This document shows positions 33,121-45,760 of a stretch of DNA of 64,000 nucleotides, one piece after another. The notes under the pieces are model-generated. The model did no database searches, was not told the DNA's origin, and saw nothing but the letters and a program-made list of their open reading frames with translations. Position numbers and translations under genes: made by a program. Location of the stretch: NCBI RefSeq assembly GCF_008831285.2, contig NW_022204507.1:3094452-3158451 (forward strand), given 5' to 3'. Numbering within the stretch: position 1 is the stretch's first letter; each line of letters begins with the position of its first letter. Origin of the DNA: Nymphaea colorata. Its lineage: Eukaryota; Streptophyta; Magnoliopsida; Nymphaeales; Nymphaeaceae.

Positions 33121-35666
33121 TAAAACATAGTTCTTAACTGGATCTTGATATAGCTTTTTTCATTACTTGTTAGAGCTTTTTCCATTAAGTCAGAGAATGA
33201 GAGAAAAAAACAGGATCTTTTATTACAGTGAAAGGAAAGTCCTCTATAAACGACATCAGCTTATTGCAACGAAGCTTCACATATGATGGCCATTTATTTC
33301 TATCACAACATCTTTCGTGTAATTACTATACATAGTTCTAATGGAGGTGCTGTGTCATCATATTTTTTTTGTTCCAACAACATGACTCCTTAATGATACA
33401 GCTCACAGTCGAAAGCACATCGGAGATAAGCATGGTGTTGGAGAGGAACCCGCTTGATGCTGCATGAGCAAGGCAGGTAACCCAACAATATCCTGAACGC
33501 GGGCATCCCAAATTCCATTCGGTCCATGACAAGACTCACAAGTTGGGTGACTGTAGAACTGAACCCCACATAGTGTATCTTCTGATGCGGCTTCACCTCA
33601 TTGTCTCTCCCAGGCGGCATTACTGTTGCCTTCTTATTTTTTAATTTTTGTCATCAATTTTAACAGTTTGTTATACAGTGGGCTGTTTGAGAATTACCAC
33701 CAAGGTTTGAGTGGGCTTTTGTTGATGTTTGAACGATGGGCGCTGATGCATGAATCACGCTCGATCTGCTTGAGCGTGTTATGTGTTTTTTGTGCAAAAA
33801 GTTTAAGGTTCAAAAAGACAAAAATAACAATGACAAGATTCATAAGGCAATTAACCGGCTGCTATTGACTCAAATCCTGGCCTCTTCTAGCTGATCCTGA
33901 ACATATTGATTTTTTGGATTTAATAAAAAGGTAATACTTCCATTTTACTATGCGATCATTTTTTTCTTTCACTTGCAATCGAGGAAAATGCATCAGAGCT
34001 GAGAAATTTTGCTGCTCCTTGTCAACCCAACATCAGTTGTAATTTTCGTCTGCTGAAATCATATCCAGGTAGAGAATCTTTCTCTCTCACTTGGCAGTGC
34101 AAAACTCTGAAGCTAGTCCTGAAGCTTATACCTGCTTCAGCTTGCAATCAACAAATATGCACTCAAAAAGAAAGAAAGGAGATGGGTGTATTTTATAAAT
34201 TTTTTATAAAGGTCTATACATTTTAGTGCTTTAATATTTTTACAATTTCTTTTCTGTCAATAAAAGTTTTCTTAAAAAATACTTTAATAGACCATTTTAA
34301 TCATTATACACCTATGTATAAGTGCAAGCACATGCACATAACCAGCTTCATGTGCAAGGAGTCTCGCAACTTGAACCAGAAAACTGCCACCTACTGTAAA
34401 AGTTGGATGGCTGTAATTTAAATTTAATAACTTCGAAGCTAGCTGCACTTTCTGATAGAGATATGGAATAGAAGGATCCATTTTTGTTATGAAAACGCAT
34501 TTATCTGCTTTACCTTTGAAGAAGAGGGCCCTTATTATTTTCTCTGAACCCATGAACCATGCATGAACGGTTACCGTATAAAAACAAGATTGTCGATAAG
34601 ATATCCATGATCAAGGATATTCATTTTACCCTTTTCTGGGTCTTCACTATAACAAATGCCTTTTGTGGACATAAGACCGAGGAAGCTCGATAGTCTTGGC
34701 ATGCAAGTCATTGCATAGCTAATAGCTAATATAAATCTTACTTGAACAATTGTCACGCCAATTAGTCATCTGTTCTTCCTGATGCGTTTCGTAGTTTTGG
34801 ATCTAATATCTAAGGTTGATATGGAATCTTTTTTTTGTTTTTTAAATGTGGCCCATAAACAAACAGTATATTTCAGATCCACAGAAAAATTAGGAGTTGA
34901 GATTGTTAATATCTGGCAAAACCTCAGATCTGAAATCCAAGTTAAACAAACGCCCCTATTTACATTGATCAATGACAGCTAACTTTAGACGAAAGTTTTA
35001 GAAAAATTTATACTAGGTGTTGCTTCTTCAAATTGTCTATATGTTGATATTTTCATGGAAATAAATGGTATATTATGCCTTTTTCAAAAAATTGAGTGTT
35101 TATTTTTTTTAATTTTAAAGTTGGAGTGGTGATAAGTTATTGTCTTAAACATTAGGCACTCTTATATAACTTTTTTTATACCTCTTTTCTGAATCTTTAC
35201 TTAACTTGCTTTTCAATTTAACAATATGTGAGATACTTCAGATGATTGATTTCCCATTATTATGAAACCTTATTTACATTAATCCATATCAAGTGATTGG
35301 TTATGAACTTCTGTCATTTGGATCTATGTACAGATCGACATCTAACTGTTAAAAAAGTGTAATTTCAGAAGTTTGGTGTGTTGACAATGTTGGATTTGAG
35401 ATGCATTGGCTCTCTCACTGAGTTGAATGTACTACTAACCGCATCCATTTCTTTTATATATTTTGGTATTTGTCATCAAATTTGGATTCCAATATGAATG
35501 AAGAAAAGTTTATAACAGATCTAAACCCTACACTGAATGCACAATTAGAATACGATTTTTAAACTCGCCCGTGAATCTGAATATGACTTCTTAAACAAAC
35601 TCGGACTGAATTATTATATGATAAGAGCCAACCTTCACAAATGTATGCGGATTGGATACAAGATAT
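33121..35666. other. AT-rich DNA up to the assembly gap, no recognised gene
   Basis: Two minus-strand frames look somewhat protein-like but match no family I know: 33390-33620 (begins MPPGRDNEVKPHQKIHYVGF) and the pair 34571-34756 / 34284-34553 (with RFILAISYAMTCMPRLSSFL and MGSEKIIRALFFKGK). They may be fragments of unknown genes or chance frames. The remainder shows nothing. Confidence 0.35.
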
Positions 35667-35766
35667 NNNNNNNNNNNNNNNNNNNNNNNNNNNNNNNNNN
35701 NNNNNNNNNNNNNNNNNNNNNNNNNNNNNNNNNNNNNNNNNNNNNNNNNNNNNNNNNNNNNNNNNN
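35667..35766. other. Assembly gap (100 N)
   Basis: Exactly one hundred N characters, the conventional length for a gap of unknown size. The real sequence and distance here are unknown. Confidence 1.
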
Positions 35767-36290
35767 AATATTTAATTCCTTATAAGTATTGCGGATGAAG
35801 AAAAACCTTACTTTGGTTTATTAAACAACATACTCATGAGAGCACCGGTTTGGTCAAATGGTTATACGTTCAATAAATTCACGAAACTCTATGATTTTTA
35901 TCCAACATTTATTAACTTATACTATTTCATTCAACATAGAACCTTCAATAAATTAGCACTTATCGCTTTTATCTAATTCTACCATGTAGCTGAGAAAAAA
36001 TTAAACAAAAAAATGTGAAATAGAAAAATGAAAAAAAAATACAAGTATTAATTACAAAACAGAGGTAAAGGGAGAGAGATACATGAGCTATAGGTAGGCA
36101 CTCGAGGTGCACATTTCAATGCATTGAGTTGTGTGATTCAAATAACAGTGGTGGCTACGTTATGGGTTCAGGTAATATAGCGGTGCTAAATTGCTGTTAT
36201 AGGTTTATAGCGGAAATTTTACTGGTGCTAGAGAACACCGGTATAAATACCTTAGCGGTTATTCAAATTGTGTGTAGCTATCCTTAAAAG
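35767..36290 (-). repeat. Dispersed repeat beside the gap (inverted copy at 48840-49460)
   Basis: The reverse complement aligns along its length with 48840-49460: shared phrases include CAGCTACATGGTAGAATTAG (CAGCTGCATGG in the partner), ATGAGTATGTTGTTTAA and ACTTATAAGG. It contains CCGGTATAAATACC and ATTTTACTGGTGC, reminiscent of subterminal motifs of cut-and-paste DNA elements. The gap cuts its end. No ORF is recognised, so the class is uncertain. Confidence 0.65.
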
Positions 36291-36299
36291 CCTCACTCA

Positions 36300-37600
36300 C
36301 AACCAATAAAGAGTGGTGAAATAATTCAACATATGATGAACCATTTCTTTAAGCATATATTTCTTCTTCAGTTGTACCATTCTAATATGCACTAGCAGAC
36401 ATAGTGCACTGAGGTACAATGCCTTCTTCCTTGAGAAAACATGCTAAAGGTCCCTCCTGTTACCCCATAGTAAAACATCCATAGTACTCACCACCTCTAT
36501 CTGATCAGACACTTGCATTACTTCTCCATTTTGTTTTTCGACCTCATTCTTAAAGTCTTTCAAAGCTTAATAGACTTCCAATTTCTCAAATAAAAGATAG
36601 TGATAAATTAGCAGTAATAGTCAATAAAAGTGACAAAATACCTTTCGCCCATATAACATAGGGCAAACGGTCTGCATACATCTGTATGAATAATTTCTAC
36701 TTTGTTGTTGCTCATTTTAGCACATTTCTTGTATGTGTTACTCTGCTTATACTTAATATGTCCTAAGCGATAGTGCCAAAACATATAGAATTTCATTCAA
36801 CATGCCACATTTATTACCAATTGATATATTGCCACAAGATAGAGACTCATGGATCGTAGTTAATCAGTCAAACATGTATAACCAATCCAGATTGAATCTT
36901 TCTAAATAAATAATTTTGAATTTTCAAATTAAAACAGTATCCAAGTTTATCTAGTCAAAAAATAGAAACAAGGTTTCTGCTATAAGATGATACATAAAAT
37001 GTATCCACTTAAGTTTAAAACAGAACCACTCTCTAGCATCACCTTCAAGTCCCAGCGGCCTTGACATGTGAATGCATTTGTTTGAAAGAAAGTACTTCTC
37101 TTATGTTCCATTGGCTCCCTTTTGTTCATAAAAGCCTGTAAGGTATGGCAATATACACAATGTCACTCAATTAACCCACCAATTATTACTCGAATTAACC
37201 CACCAATTATTAACTGGAATATTAATCAAGTTACATTCATGAGAAATTAATGATAAATTATCTTTCCTAGCCAACAGTTCACATACTTTTCACAATTTGT
37301 CTTTTTATGTCATTTCTTCTTACAGAAGAAGCACTTCATAGAAGAGACATCTTTTTGAGGATTGATAGTAGATTGGTTAGATGTTCATGTAGCGGACTTT
37401 TTAGCCTTTTTCTTTATGACATTCTTCTTTGGTCCGATTTTATGTTGATTTTTATGAGAAGCCACATGTGCACTATGCACATTCTCACTCTTCAATCTCT
37501 CTTCTTCCTCAACACACTTGGACATCAAATCATTGAATGTCTATCCATCATTATGCATGTTGTAAGAGATGTTGAAAGAACCTTATTCAGCAGGTGGAAA
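36300..37600 (-). pseudogene. Ty1-copia retrotransposon fragment A: gag zinc knuckle and integrase
   Basis: On the minus strand: a CCHC-type knuckle remnant KCFFCKKK then a stop and HKK near 37310; a pre-integrase/integrase block FWHYRLGHIKYKQSN and VEIIHTDVCRPF near 36620-36780 (family: HxRLGH, HTDxCGPF); then DFKNEVEKQNGE and a decayed EEEGIVPQYTMP-type block down to about 36390. Frame breaks are frequent and neither LTR is recognised. Confidence 0.78.
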
Positions 37601-37609
37601 TGATAGAAT

Positions 37610-40600
37610 CAAGTGGACTAAGAGGACCAAAGGATTAGCAATTCTAAACTACAGAAGCAGCAAGCGAAGGCGATTAGATGCTCACACTTTTCAAAGATTG
37701 CTTTCTCATGTGTTGTCTTTTTATTAGTTAAAAGGGCAGACTCATTCACATGAAGTGTTAGGTATAGATCCGTATATCCTAATGTCAACAATACAATTTC
37801 TTTTCAATAGTAGAATTAGATGCATAAAAAATGAGAATATTACTTGAGCCATAAAAAATAACAAAATTAGGCAATGGAAGTGACAAAAGATATACGTGAC
37901 CGTTCATGCTTGATCAATACAATGAAATAACAAATATAATAATAAGGCCCTTTATATTTTTTTTTTCGTAAGCAAGTGTGAGAGGCCATTGCGGCCTCAC
38001 TTTGGTGATAAACCACGGCATAACAATACACTTTACTCCCCCTATGCTGTCGGAAGGGTGGGCAAAAGCCCTCCCCATCTCCATTATGATAGGAGGGGCC
38101 CTCCCCATTTTGTCGTCTTTTTCACAACGGACCAGGCCCCTGACGGGGTCTGTTCAGCTGGTGCTGCTGCAAGGCAAAGAGACACGAGGCTGCCTGGGTA
38201 TGTGTTCCTCATCTGCTTCTCTCCCTCTTGTCTAGAAGGAGGCACTGCTATTGACGGGAAAAGAAAAAGGCAGGCCTGCCGCTTGGTGGCCCATGCCCTC
38301 TTTTTCGTTAGTGGTTTCCATCGGTGATAGAGAGAAGGGCTTCCGTGCTCCTTTGATTTGCTTCAGGGAGGGCCCAATGGCCTTCCATCTATGTCTCTTT
38401 CCCATATACCTAAAGAGGGGTTTGCTGGATGCTGCCGGTGGATGGGACAGAGCCCCTCGCTAGCAACCCCTTCTTATTTTATTTTTAAAATAGAAAAGAG
38501 TAGTTACAAGAGAGAGAGGGAATGCAGAGACAGAGAGTGTGCAAGAGCACGAGAGCGAGAGAGATTCGAAATGGCCAGTGACAATCTGCCCTCCTCTCTC
38601 TCAATAACAAACAAACAGTACATGATACACAGGAGTATAGAACTTGTCTTTAATGCCAATTGTTGGAGTTTTGAAGTAATACTAGCCTTCAAATGCACAT
38701 GCTCAAGCATAAAATAAATATATAAGACTTACACTGGTTCCTACAATAGTGCACAAAGAGAAGAATGAAGATGAATGACCTCCTTAGCGAATGACCACGG
38801 TCGATGAACACAAACTTAGAATACCAAAGTGAGTAGGGATAGATCCTCATAAATTTTCCACCTCTATTAAAGCACTCTTACATCATGTGGTATTGAGCAG
38901 AGAGTTTGCAGCACTGGAATCAGACGATCGAGGCGGAGCTGAAACAATACGAGAATGCCATGGAAGCACCGATAATAAGTGAAACAGATCAACCGTGGTT
39001 CGGACACGGAGTTCGTTCCGATTCTGTGGTTGGGACACAGAATGCTTCCCTCTTGCGGTTCGGACACGTTACGGATTGGTCCAATGGGACCCCCCTAAAA
39101 TGATGCTTTGAAGAGATGCCATTGTTGAGAAATCATGCCTGTGTCTCTGTGGACATCCAAGTGACTCGGAGCAGAAAAATCGACAGAGAGAAGCAGGTCT
39201 CTCTCCCTTCAGACAAACACAACGAGAGGGACGGTAAAAGAAGAGGAGACAATGCCAATGGCGAGCGATCAGAGGCTGAGCAAGAATGGCGAGCGGTCAG
39301 AGGCGTGACAAGAAAGAGACAAGAAGAAGAGGTTGGAAGCGAGAGGAGGAAGGAGGCCACACTGTCCCTCTTGCTATTCTCTCGGAGAGGAGGGACACGA
39401 GAATATCGCAGACTTTTGTCAGTATCTTGGGAAAATGTTTTGAGTGTGTGATGACTTATATTCATTCATGCTTCCCTTAAAATACCGAACAAATTGCCAA
39501 ATGATCAATGGTCGATATAAACATATTTCAACTTCTTGCAAGGCTCGGACGTTAGTATGAGACGTTCAGAGTAAAATCCAGCCTTAAATGAGGTTTGTTT
39601 TATTGTCATATATGTAGAGGATGGATGATGTATATATGAAGTCTGCTGGTTTGTTCAATCATATTTGCAGATGACTTTGCGGTATAACAACATATTCTTG
39701 TATTAAAGTATAAGGTTTATAACATTTATTTTCAATAAAAATAAGCTCACTTTTCAATAGGCAGTATCTGAAAAATCACCATAAGCAATTCGAAGCAAGG
39801 CTTTGTCGTCCAAAATTCAAGCTTTCCTTACGGTACTGAAAAAGGGAGAACATAGTAACATACTGTCTTGATCAAATTATTGTTTTGACACAACGTCGGC
39901 TTCAAAAACACCCAATCTCGATGTGACAATCAAACAGGCTGGGATAACAACATAGACTTATTATAGAAATCAACCGCCAGGTAATGTAACAAAATCAAGA
40001 AGTAAAATGCAATAAGGGCACACACATTATGTCTAGATAGAAGTGGGCACCCGGCTTGGCCAGGCTCGACAATTTTAATTAATTTTAAATAAATAAATGC
40101 ATATATATAATATTTTTCTTATATATTTTTTGATTAAAATTTAACTGGGCCTGGCCAAGCCCCTCGTTTGTCATTTTGATGCTACAATTTAGTACTAAGC
40201 AATGATTGAAAATAAGAAGACCAAAATTAATGATTGTGGGTGCATCTAGGAGGAACACACTTGTCTTAATTAAAAAATTACAAAATAGAAAATATATATA
40301 TATACATCTGAGATGAAAATTACTTCATTCTAAATAGTGCAATTATTGTTTTATATTATCATTTTCCAATTACTTTTAATATTCATTCCTTTTCAATTCT
40401 CATGGAGATTGACCAATTCGGTACCATTTTTTTGGCAAACTATTTTGACTGGCCCTTAAGTTGATGGCGAACTTGGTTGTTCCAAATCAGCGCATGGTCG
40501 ATCAGTGGAGCAAGTACGACTCCGGCCGATGGGAGGAGCCGCTGGCCATGGTGCCCACCAGATGGGGTGGGGAAGAGAGGTCCAAGAAGAAGAGCAGCTA

Positions 40601-41121
40601 GGAAAGGGCAGGGGAGTAAGTGGGAACTGATGTTGTAAATGTGAAATGACCAGAGTCCGTCATATGTGAAAAGGAAAACCCCCATAAGATGCCTTGAACA
40701 ATGGTTTTTTCTTTGGTCAGGCAAAGGGTGTATCTATTTGGTTGTTGGGACGTCGTATCAAGACGCAGATGTGGTAAAAATTGTGATCTTGATTTCATAA
40801 TAGAAACAAGAAAGTAACAATCGAATTAGAATTCAAAATGGTTTTCGCATGCTCAACAATTGCAGGGAGGGATCAACCATTTCAAGAAAGAAGTTAACCT
40901 TTCAACTACAAAGAGGACTGGCCTATTGTGATATTAGATGGTCCTAATCGATGTGAGTCATGGTAGGATCAAAAGTTGTTATGTGCATAAGAGGTACTTA
41001 CTTTATTTTGAAAAAACATTATAATTATATTTTGCCAAAACAGTAAACACCCACTTGCAATGCCATCATAAAATGGTATTGCTCACACATTCGTTGAAAA
41101 TGATGACAACAAAAACAAAGT
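37610..41121. other. Intergenic DNA with a GC-richer island, no recognised gene
   Basis: 37980-38480 is clearly richer in G+C than its surroundings and contains GGAGGGGCCCTCCCC-like and pyrimidine-rich phrases; it could be an LTR or leader of an unrecognised retroelement. 38500-38570 is GA-rich. 38990-39080 repeats GGTTCGGACACG. Purine-rich frames at 39116-39465 are low-complexity. At 40463 a 44-codon plus-strand ORF (begins MANLVVPNQRMVDQWSKYDS) is GC-rich but unrecognised. Confidence 0.4.
40053..40161. repeat. 13-bp perfect inverted repeat around an AT-rich spacer
   Basis: GGCTTGGCCAGGC at 40053-40065 is mirrored by GCCTGGCCAAGCC at 40149-40161, separated by 83 AT-rich bases. It could form a hairpin or be the relic of a small inverted-repeat element. 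No target duplication is visible. Confidence 0.6.
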
Positions 41122-41708
41122 GTCCGCATCATAAGCTATTAGATAATAAATCATTTGCCACATGAGAACATTGTGTTTGTTTAAACACTGGTGACCAAGT
41201 ATTTGCATTTAACATACCATAACCATAAAGAACAGTTTACCCTTGATTGCAGTCAATATTCAATTATTTGCCACAGTTGTACGATTGAAAAACGTTTTAT
41301 AGTAAAGTAATAACTCAAATATCAAAACTGAAATCAGGAACCGGCATTTCAGCAAATACATTTAAGTAGCTTGCCTATCCACAGAAAACTCCTAATTCTT
41401 CAAGTCTCAACAAGAATTAATTCTATTTCATAACAAATAAATGTCCAAAACACCCTTTTTTACACTAAGGAAAACCAAAAAGAGGGTTAGCAATTAGACA
41501 AATTTATAAAGTTCATAAAATGCCAAGGAAAACCCATAGAGCCATACGAATTCTTGAAAAAACTTCAATTATGACAAGAACTAAAGAAAAATAAACATAG
41601 AGAAGGTTTACATTGAGTAAGATGGAGAGCAAGATTGCTCTTCTTGACTCCTTAAGTATTTCCCAGGTTTCTGCCTTCATCTATCTAAAAATGTTGATTT
41701 CTTGCCAT
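41122..41708 (+). repeat. Direct repeat, copy 1 (partner 43544-44146)
   Basis: Collinear similarity to 43544-44146 through phrases such as CATTTAAGTAGCTT, CGAATTCTTGAA and GAGAGCAAGATTGCTCTTCT, the last near its end. The offset is about 2.4 kb. No protein is recognised; a minus-strand frame in copy 1 (MKAETWEILKESRRAILL) is frameshifted in copy 2. Confidence 0.8.
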
Positions 41709-43204
41709 TTTGGAATTTTCACATTCTTGCCCACTAAGTTATTTGTAAAGTGAGATAAGGCACTAAATAATCAGCAAGGTGAGCTGGGAGAAATTTCAGA
41801 GAGAAGAGAGAGAGAGAGAGGAAAGTTGCAGATATTAGCCAGCACTAAGAAGATTGTCAAACAAAAGGTCCTCTCCTGAACAAATATATTGAACTAGAGA
41901 TTGAGTGATGAATCCATGGAAGATGGCACAAACAACACACAAAGCTAAACAAAAACAGACAACATCAACAAATTCAAGAGTGTGAATCCAAAGGAGAATT
42001 TGAAAATTCTAATGCCTCACACACTAAACGATCTTCCAGCAACTCTATCACCGAAACCAACAATCCAACCAGAAATCCCAGAGTTACACACCAAAACAGA
42101 CGAAGTTGGAAAAATTTTTTTCATGTCCAAGAAATGAGAATGAGAAGGAACAAAACAATCATGAATACATCCAATCCATGGGCATACTGAATGGTCTTCC
42201 ACAAAACTAGTCACCTGAAGCCCAACGGACCTAGAAATCCCAAACATTCTTCAACAGAGTTTCTCGAAAAAGATAAAGCAAGAAACAACTACTAGGTTAT
42301 CAACTCAATCAGTCGATTGAGAATGAAGGACACCGAAAAAGAAGAGCAAGAAAGAACTAAATTCATACACATCAAGTACGATCAGTACCTAAGTTTCAAT
42401 CAATCTCAGGCTCCCAAAATAATTTTAAAAACAAGACCGACAAAAAAAAATACTAATCGGCAACGCCGCTTGTATCAGCTGGCCTGGGTCCCGGGTGCCC
42501 CTCGGCGGCTCGGCCCACCGCCCAGGTCTACATGTCAGGCTCTGATGCTCTCTCTCTCTCTCTTCCCGCTGCTTGCTTTTGGCGCAAATTTTCGAGAGAA
42601 CCTTAGCGGCTAGTGGGGTTATTATAGAAAATTTTACGTCATCATTGATAACTTGCTGTAATTTTGAAAAGTGCCTTCACATTTTCAATTTCTTAATTAA
42701 ACCCTTCTTTGCCCACCGACTGCTTAACAGGTATTTGCTTTATTTTAAAAATTTTATAGTAATATTTTGTCAAAACTCTTCTATATCGCAAAAATAGGGC
42801 CATTTATTTAGTGAGTAAAATAAGCACTCGAAGTCTGGAATTTCCAATTTTACAAGATAAAGAAATCACCAACGTCCAATGCAATAGATCAAGATTTATA
42901 AGAATAAAAAAATATGTAGCCTTTTCAAGTTATAAATTAATTTATACAACAAACACTCAACATTTTCTTAAAACATCTCAAACACTCTATGTGGCTGCTT
43001 TTAGAAAAAAACCCAAATGAATGAAAACCAGGAGCGGGCCGCTCTTCCACTAATTCTCATAAGTTATTCTTATTGGTATACCATCCTTTTTCTCTCTTTG
43101 TTTAATTTGATATAAAAGGAGGATGCTAGATGAAAGATGAATACAATAAATTTTCGTATTAAAAGACTCGAGATTCATTCTCTTTTTCCCTCTCTGCTTT
43201 TCCA

Positions 43205-43219
43205 ATATATATATATATA

Positions 43220-43243
<24 letters not shown>
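43205..43243. repeat. Adjacent (TA)n and (GA)n microsatellites
   Basis: TA repeats at 43205-43219 are followed by GA repeats at 43222-43243. Confidence 0.95.
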
Positions 43244-43251
<8 letters not shown>

Positions 43252-43252
43252 T

Positions 43253-43509
43253 GAAATTGGTACATACTTGACCATTTGATTTTTCCAGGATAAAATTTGA
43301 GGGAAATTCAAAGAGAGAAAAAGGTGATGTTTTAGTCTTTGGCCATTAAAAAAAAATGGAAAATAGCCTGATATCTTGGAAAAAAATGAAAAAAAGGCTG
43401 ATTTAGAAAGAGAAATTGGTAGGCACGTGACCATTTGATTTTTCCAAGAGAAAAGTGAGAGAGAAAGTCAAAGAGAAAAGAAGAGGTGATATTTTAGTCT
43501 TTGGTCATT
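43253..43509 (+). repeat. Diverged tandem duplication, ~95 bp units 159 bp apart
   Basis: Both units begin GAAATTGGTA, share GACCATTTGATTTTTCCA and end with GATxTTTTAGTCTTTGGxCA: 43253-43347 and 43412-43509. The bases between them are A-rich. Confidence 0.75.
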
Positions 43510-43543
43510 GAAAGCACATCGCTTAAACATTAAACAACCGCTT

Positions 43544-44146
43544 GTAAACATTCTGCATCATCAGCTCCTTGCTAATAAATCAGTTGCACATGAGAATATG
43601 ATCGGTGGTTAAACACTGATGACTAAGTATTTTACCTTTAATATACCAAACCATAAAAGACAATTTCCCATGGTTGCAGCACAATATTCAAGTGTTTGGC
43701 ACAGCTGTAGAATGGACAAACTTTTTATTCAAAAAGAAATAACTAAATATCAAAACTGAAATCGTCTTTCAGGAAACTACACTGGCAAACACATTTAAGT
43801 AGCTTACCTTTCCACTAAAAACTCTTAATTCTTCATGTCGAACAGGAATTAATTCCATTTCCTAACAAACAAATGGAACTCTCCAGGACATGCCATTTTA
43901 CCTAGGAAAACCCAACAAGAGGGTATGAAATGAGACCAATTTTCCTGTATTCATAAATATGTCAAGGAAAGTCCAAAGATGCCACACGAATTCTTGAAGA
44001 AACTTCATCAATTAAGACATGGACTAAAGAAAAATAAAATAGACGTGTTACCCGAGAGGTAGACAGAGAGCAAGATTGCTCTTCTTGACTCCTTATGTAG
44101 TTCATGGATTCTGCTTTCTGATCTTTGAAAATGCTGCATTCTGCCG
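43544..44146 (+). repeat. Direct repeat, copy 2
   Basis: Partner of 41122-41708. Similarity ends shortly before the start of the copia LTR at about 44190, so the retroelement may have inserted at or near the edge of this copy. Confidence 0.8.
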
Positions 44147-44189
44147 CTCTAACATTGACAAGTACTTTGGCATCAACTTAATTGTAAGC

Positions 44190-44672
44190 CTGTAAAAGAG
44201 AAAAAGGATGAAGATGATGAACAAAAGAAATTAATGTGGTTCGGAAGAAAAATTCCTACACCACAACTCAGTCATCAATTTCATGATGATCTGGTTCCCT
44301 TAGCACAGTATTTATACATTGCTATGTCTGGTTCGAATTTGAATCAGTTTCCATGGGCATACAATCTGCTTGCTTGAATTTCTCCTTTGGTTTTGAATAG
44401 GAGAAACTTGCATTCTCCCGAAATCTTTCATCATTGTGAAGAGGCATTTTTGTTGCTTGTCCGATTGGCTTTGCTCTTAATTTTCTGGAATTCTGATTTA
44501 TTGCTCAATCCTTATCAAGACGTGTTTTAGTTTCTTGACTCTTGTGGCTGATTTGATTTCTGCCATATAAGTTACGCCTGATTTCCTGCAGTTATGATCC
44601 ATGCCTGATCTCCTGGAGTTATGAACCATTGAAGACGCACCTGGTTTTCTGGAGTGAGCTGGTGTGTTATCA
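44190..44672 (-). repeat. 3' LTR of Ty1-copia fragment B
   Basis: On the minus strand the polypurine tract GTTGAGGGGA (44673-44682) is immediately followed by TGATAACA, the expected LTR 5' end at 44672. A TATA-like TATAAATA lies on the minus strand near 44309-44316, as expected of an LTR promoter. The far end, expected in CA, is not certain; about 44190 is an estimate. Confidence 0.65.
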
Positions 44673-45640
44673 TCCCCTCAACCGAAGGGAAGGTTGCATC
44701 CGTAAGCCAAGATGCTGAATCGTTGCTGAGACAATGGTTTGGTAAAAAGATCTGCAAGCTGACCTTTGGTTGTGACGAATTGAGTATTCATATTTCCCAG
44801 TGCAACTTGTTCACAAACAAAATGATAATTGAGTTCCAAAATGTTTCATATGTGAATGAAAAACTGTTTTCATAGTGGTATGTAGTGCCGAAATGTTGTC
44901 ACTCAATAGAATTGGAGCTTTGGAGAGGTAGACACCAAGATCTTGTAAAATAAAGGTAAGCCATTTAATTTCAGCAGCAGCTCTGGCGAGTGCCCGGTAT
45001 TCAGCTTCACAGGATGAGCGAGCAACAGTCGGTTGTTTCTTAGAGCTCCTGGATATACAATTGGACCAAGAAATGTACAGTATCCTGAAGTCAATCGGCG
45101 TGTATCTGGACAGCCCACCCAGTCTGCATCAAAGTACGCTCGGAGAGTCAAATCTTGGGATTTATTGAGACGAGCCTCAAAACATATCATATAATGCGTT
45201 TCTAGATTTGAAAATGCTTCATCGTTGGGGCATGCATGAATTGACATGCAAAATTTACTGTATAGGAGAGATCTGGCCGTGTAAGGGTCAAGTATTGAAG
45301 TGCACCTACAAGACTTTAATTTGTAGTAGCATTGGAATAAGGAGGATCAATTTCCTCAGGAGATTTGGAACCAATAGTAATAGGTGCGCTCACTATTTTA
45401 CATTGCTGCGTTTGTGCTCTAGAAATAATGTATTGAGCATATCTAGACTGATTCATAAACAAGCCATTGGAAGTCCTTACAACTTGAATTCCCAAGAAGT
45501 AATTCAGATCACCTAGATCATTCATAGCAAATTGTTGTTTGACGGTGATGAGGACATTATAAATGAATGTGAATTTCCTGTAAGAATGATATCATCAACA
45601 TATAGTAATAGTGATAGATTTTAGCCCATAATGCACTCTA
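44673..45640 (-). pseudogene. Ty1-copia retrotransposon fragment B: reverse transcriptase and RNase H
   Basis: On the minus strand: LYVDDIILTGNS (RT active-site YVDD, about 45590-45606); MNDLGDLNYFLGIQVVR and GLFMNQSRYAQYII (about 45425-45525); LRAYFDADWVGCPDTRRLTS (about 45100-45150, RNase H); a frameshift, then LLSDNISALH near 44880; VALGNMNTQFVTTKGQLADL and FTKPLSQQRF close to the 3' end. Frameshifts separate the blocks. Sequence upstream of RT is missing; the break is at about 45640, close to the carboxylesterase fragment. Confidence 0.85.
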
Positions 45641-45760
45641 GTGGATCCGGTAGAATTTGGTGGCAGCATATGCTGAAATCTAAATTGTTTCTCTTCCCCT
45701 TACTTGACCCGAATTGATGTGCTTTGTTAAGCTGTGGGCTAGTCATACTCTTTGGCCAGC

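Larger units (their letters stand above)
41709..43543. other. Spacer between the direct repeats, no recognised gene
   Basis: It has a GA run at 41798-41821, a GC-rich patch at 42465-42560, microsatellites at 43205-43243 and a diverged tandem duplication at 43253-43509. Frames here have no recognised motif. Confidence 0.4.

Noticed and set aside
33390-33620. A minus-strand frame beginning MPPGRDNEVKPHQKIHYVGF as a gene
   Set aside because: It reads like protein but I recognise no family, and no splice chain or upstream element supports it.
38358-39480. Purine-rich frames as charged proteins
   Set aside because: They are low-complexity GA/CT-rich DNA with equally open frames on both strands.
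40440-40798. Overlapping ORFs on both strands at the GC-rich patch near 40.5 kb
   Set aside because: No recognised motif; the open frames follow from the higher GC content and scarcity of stops.
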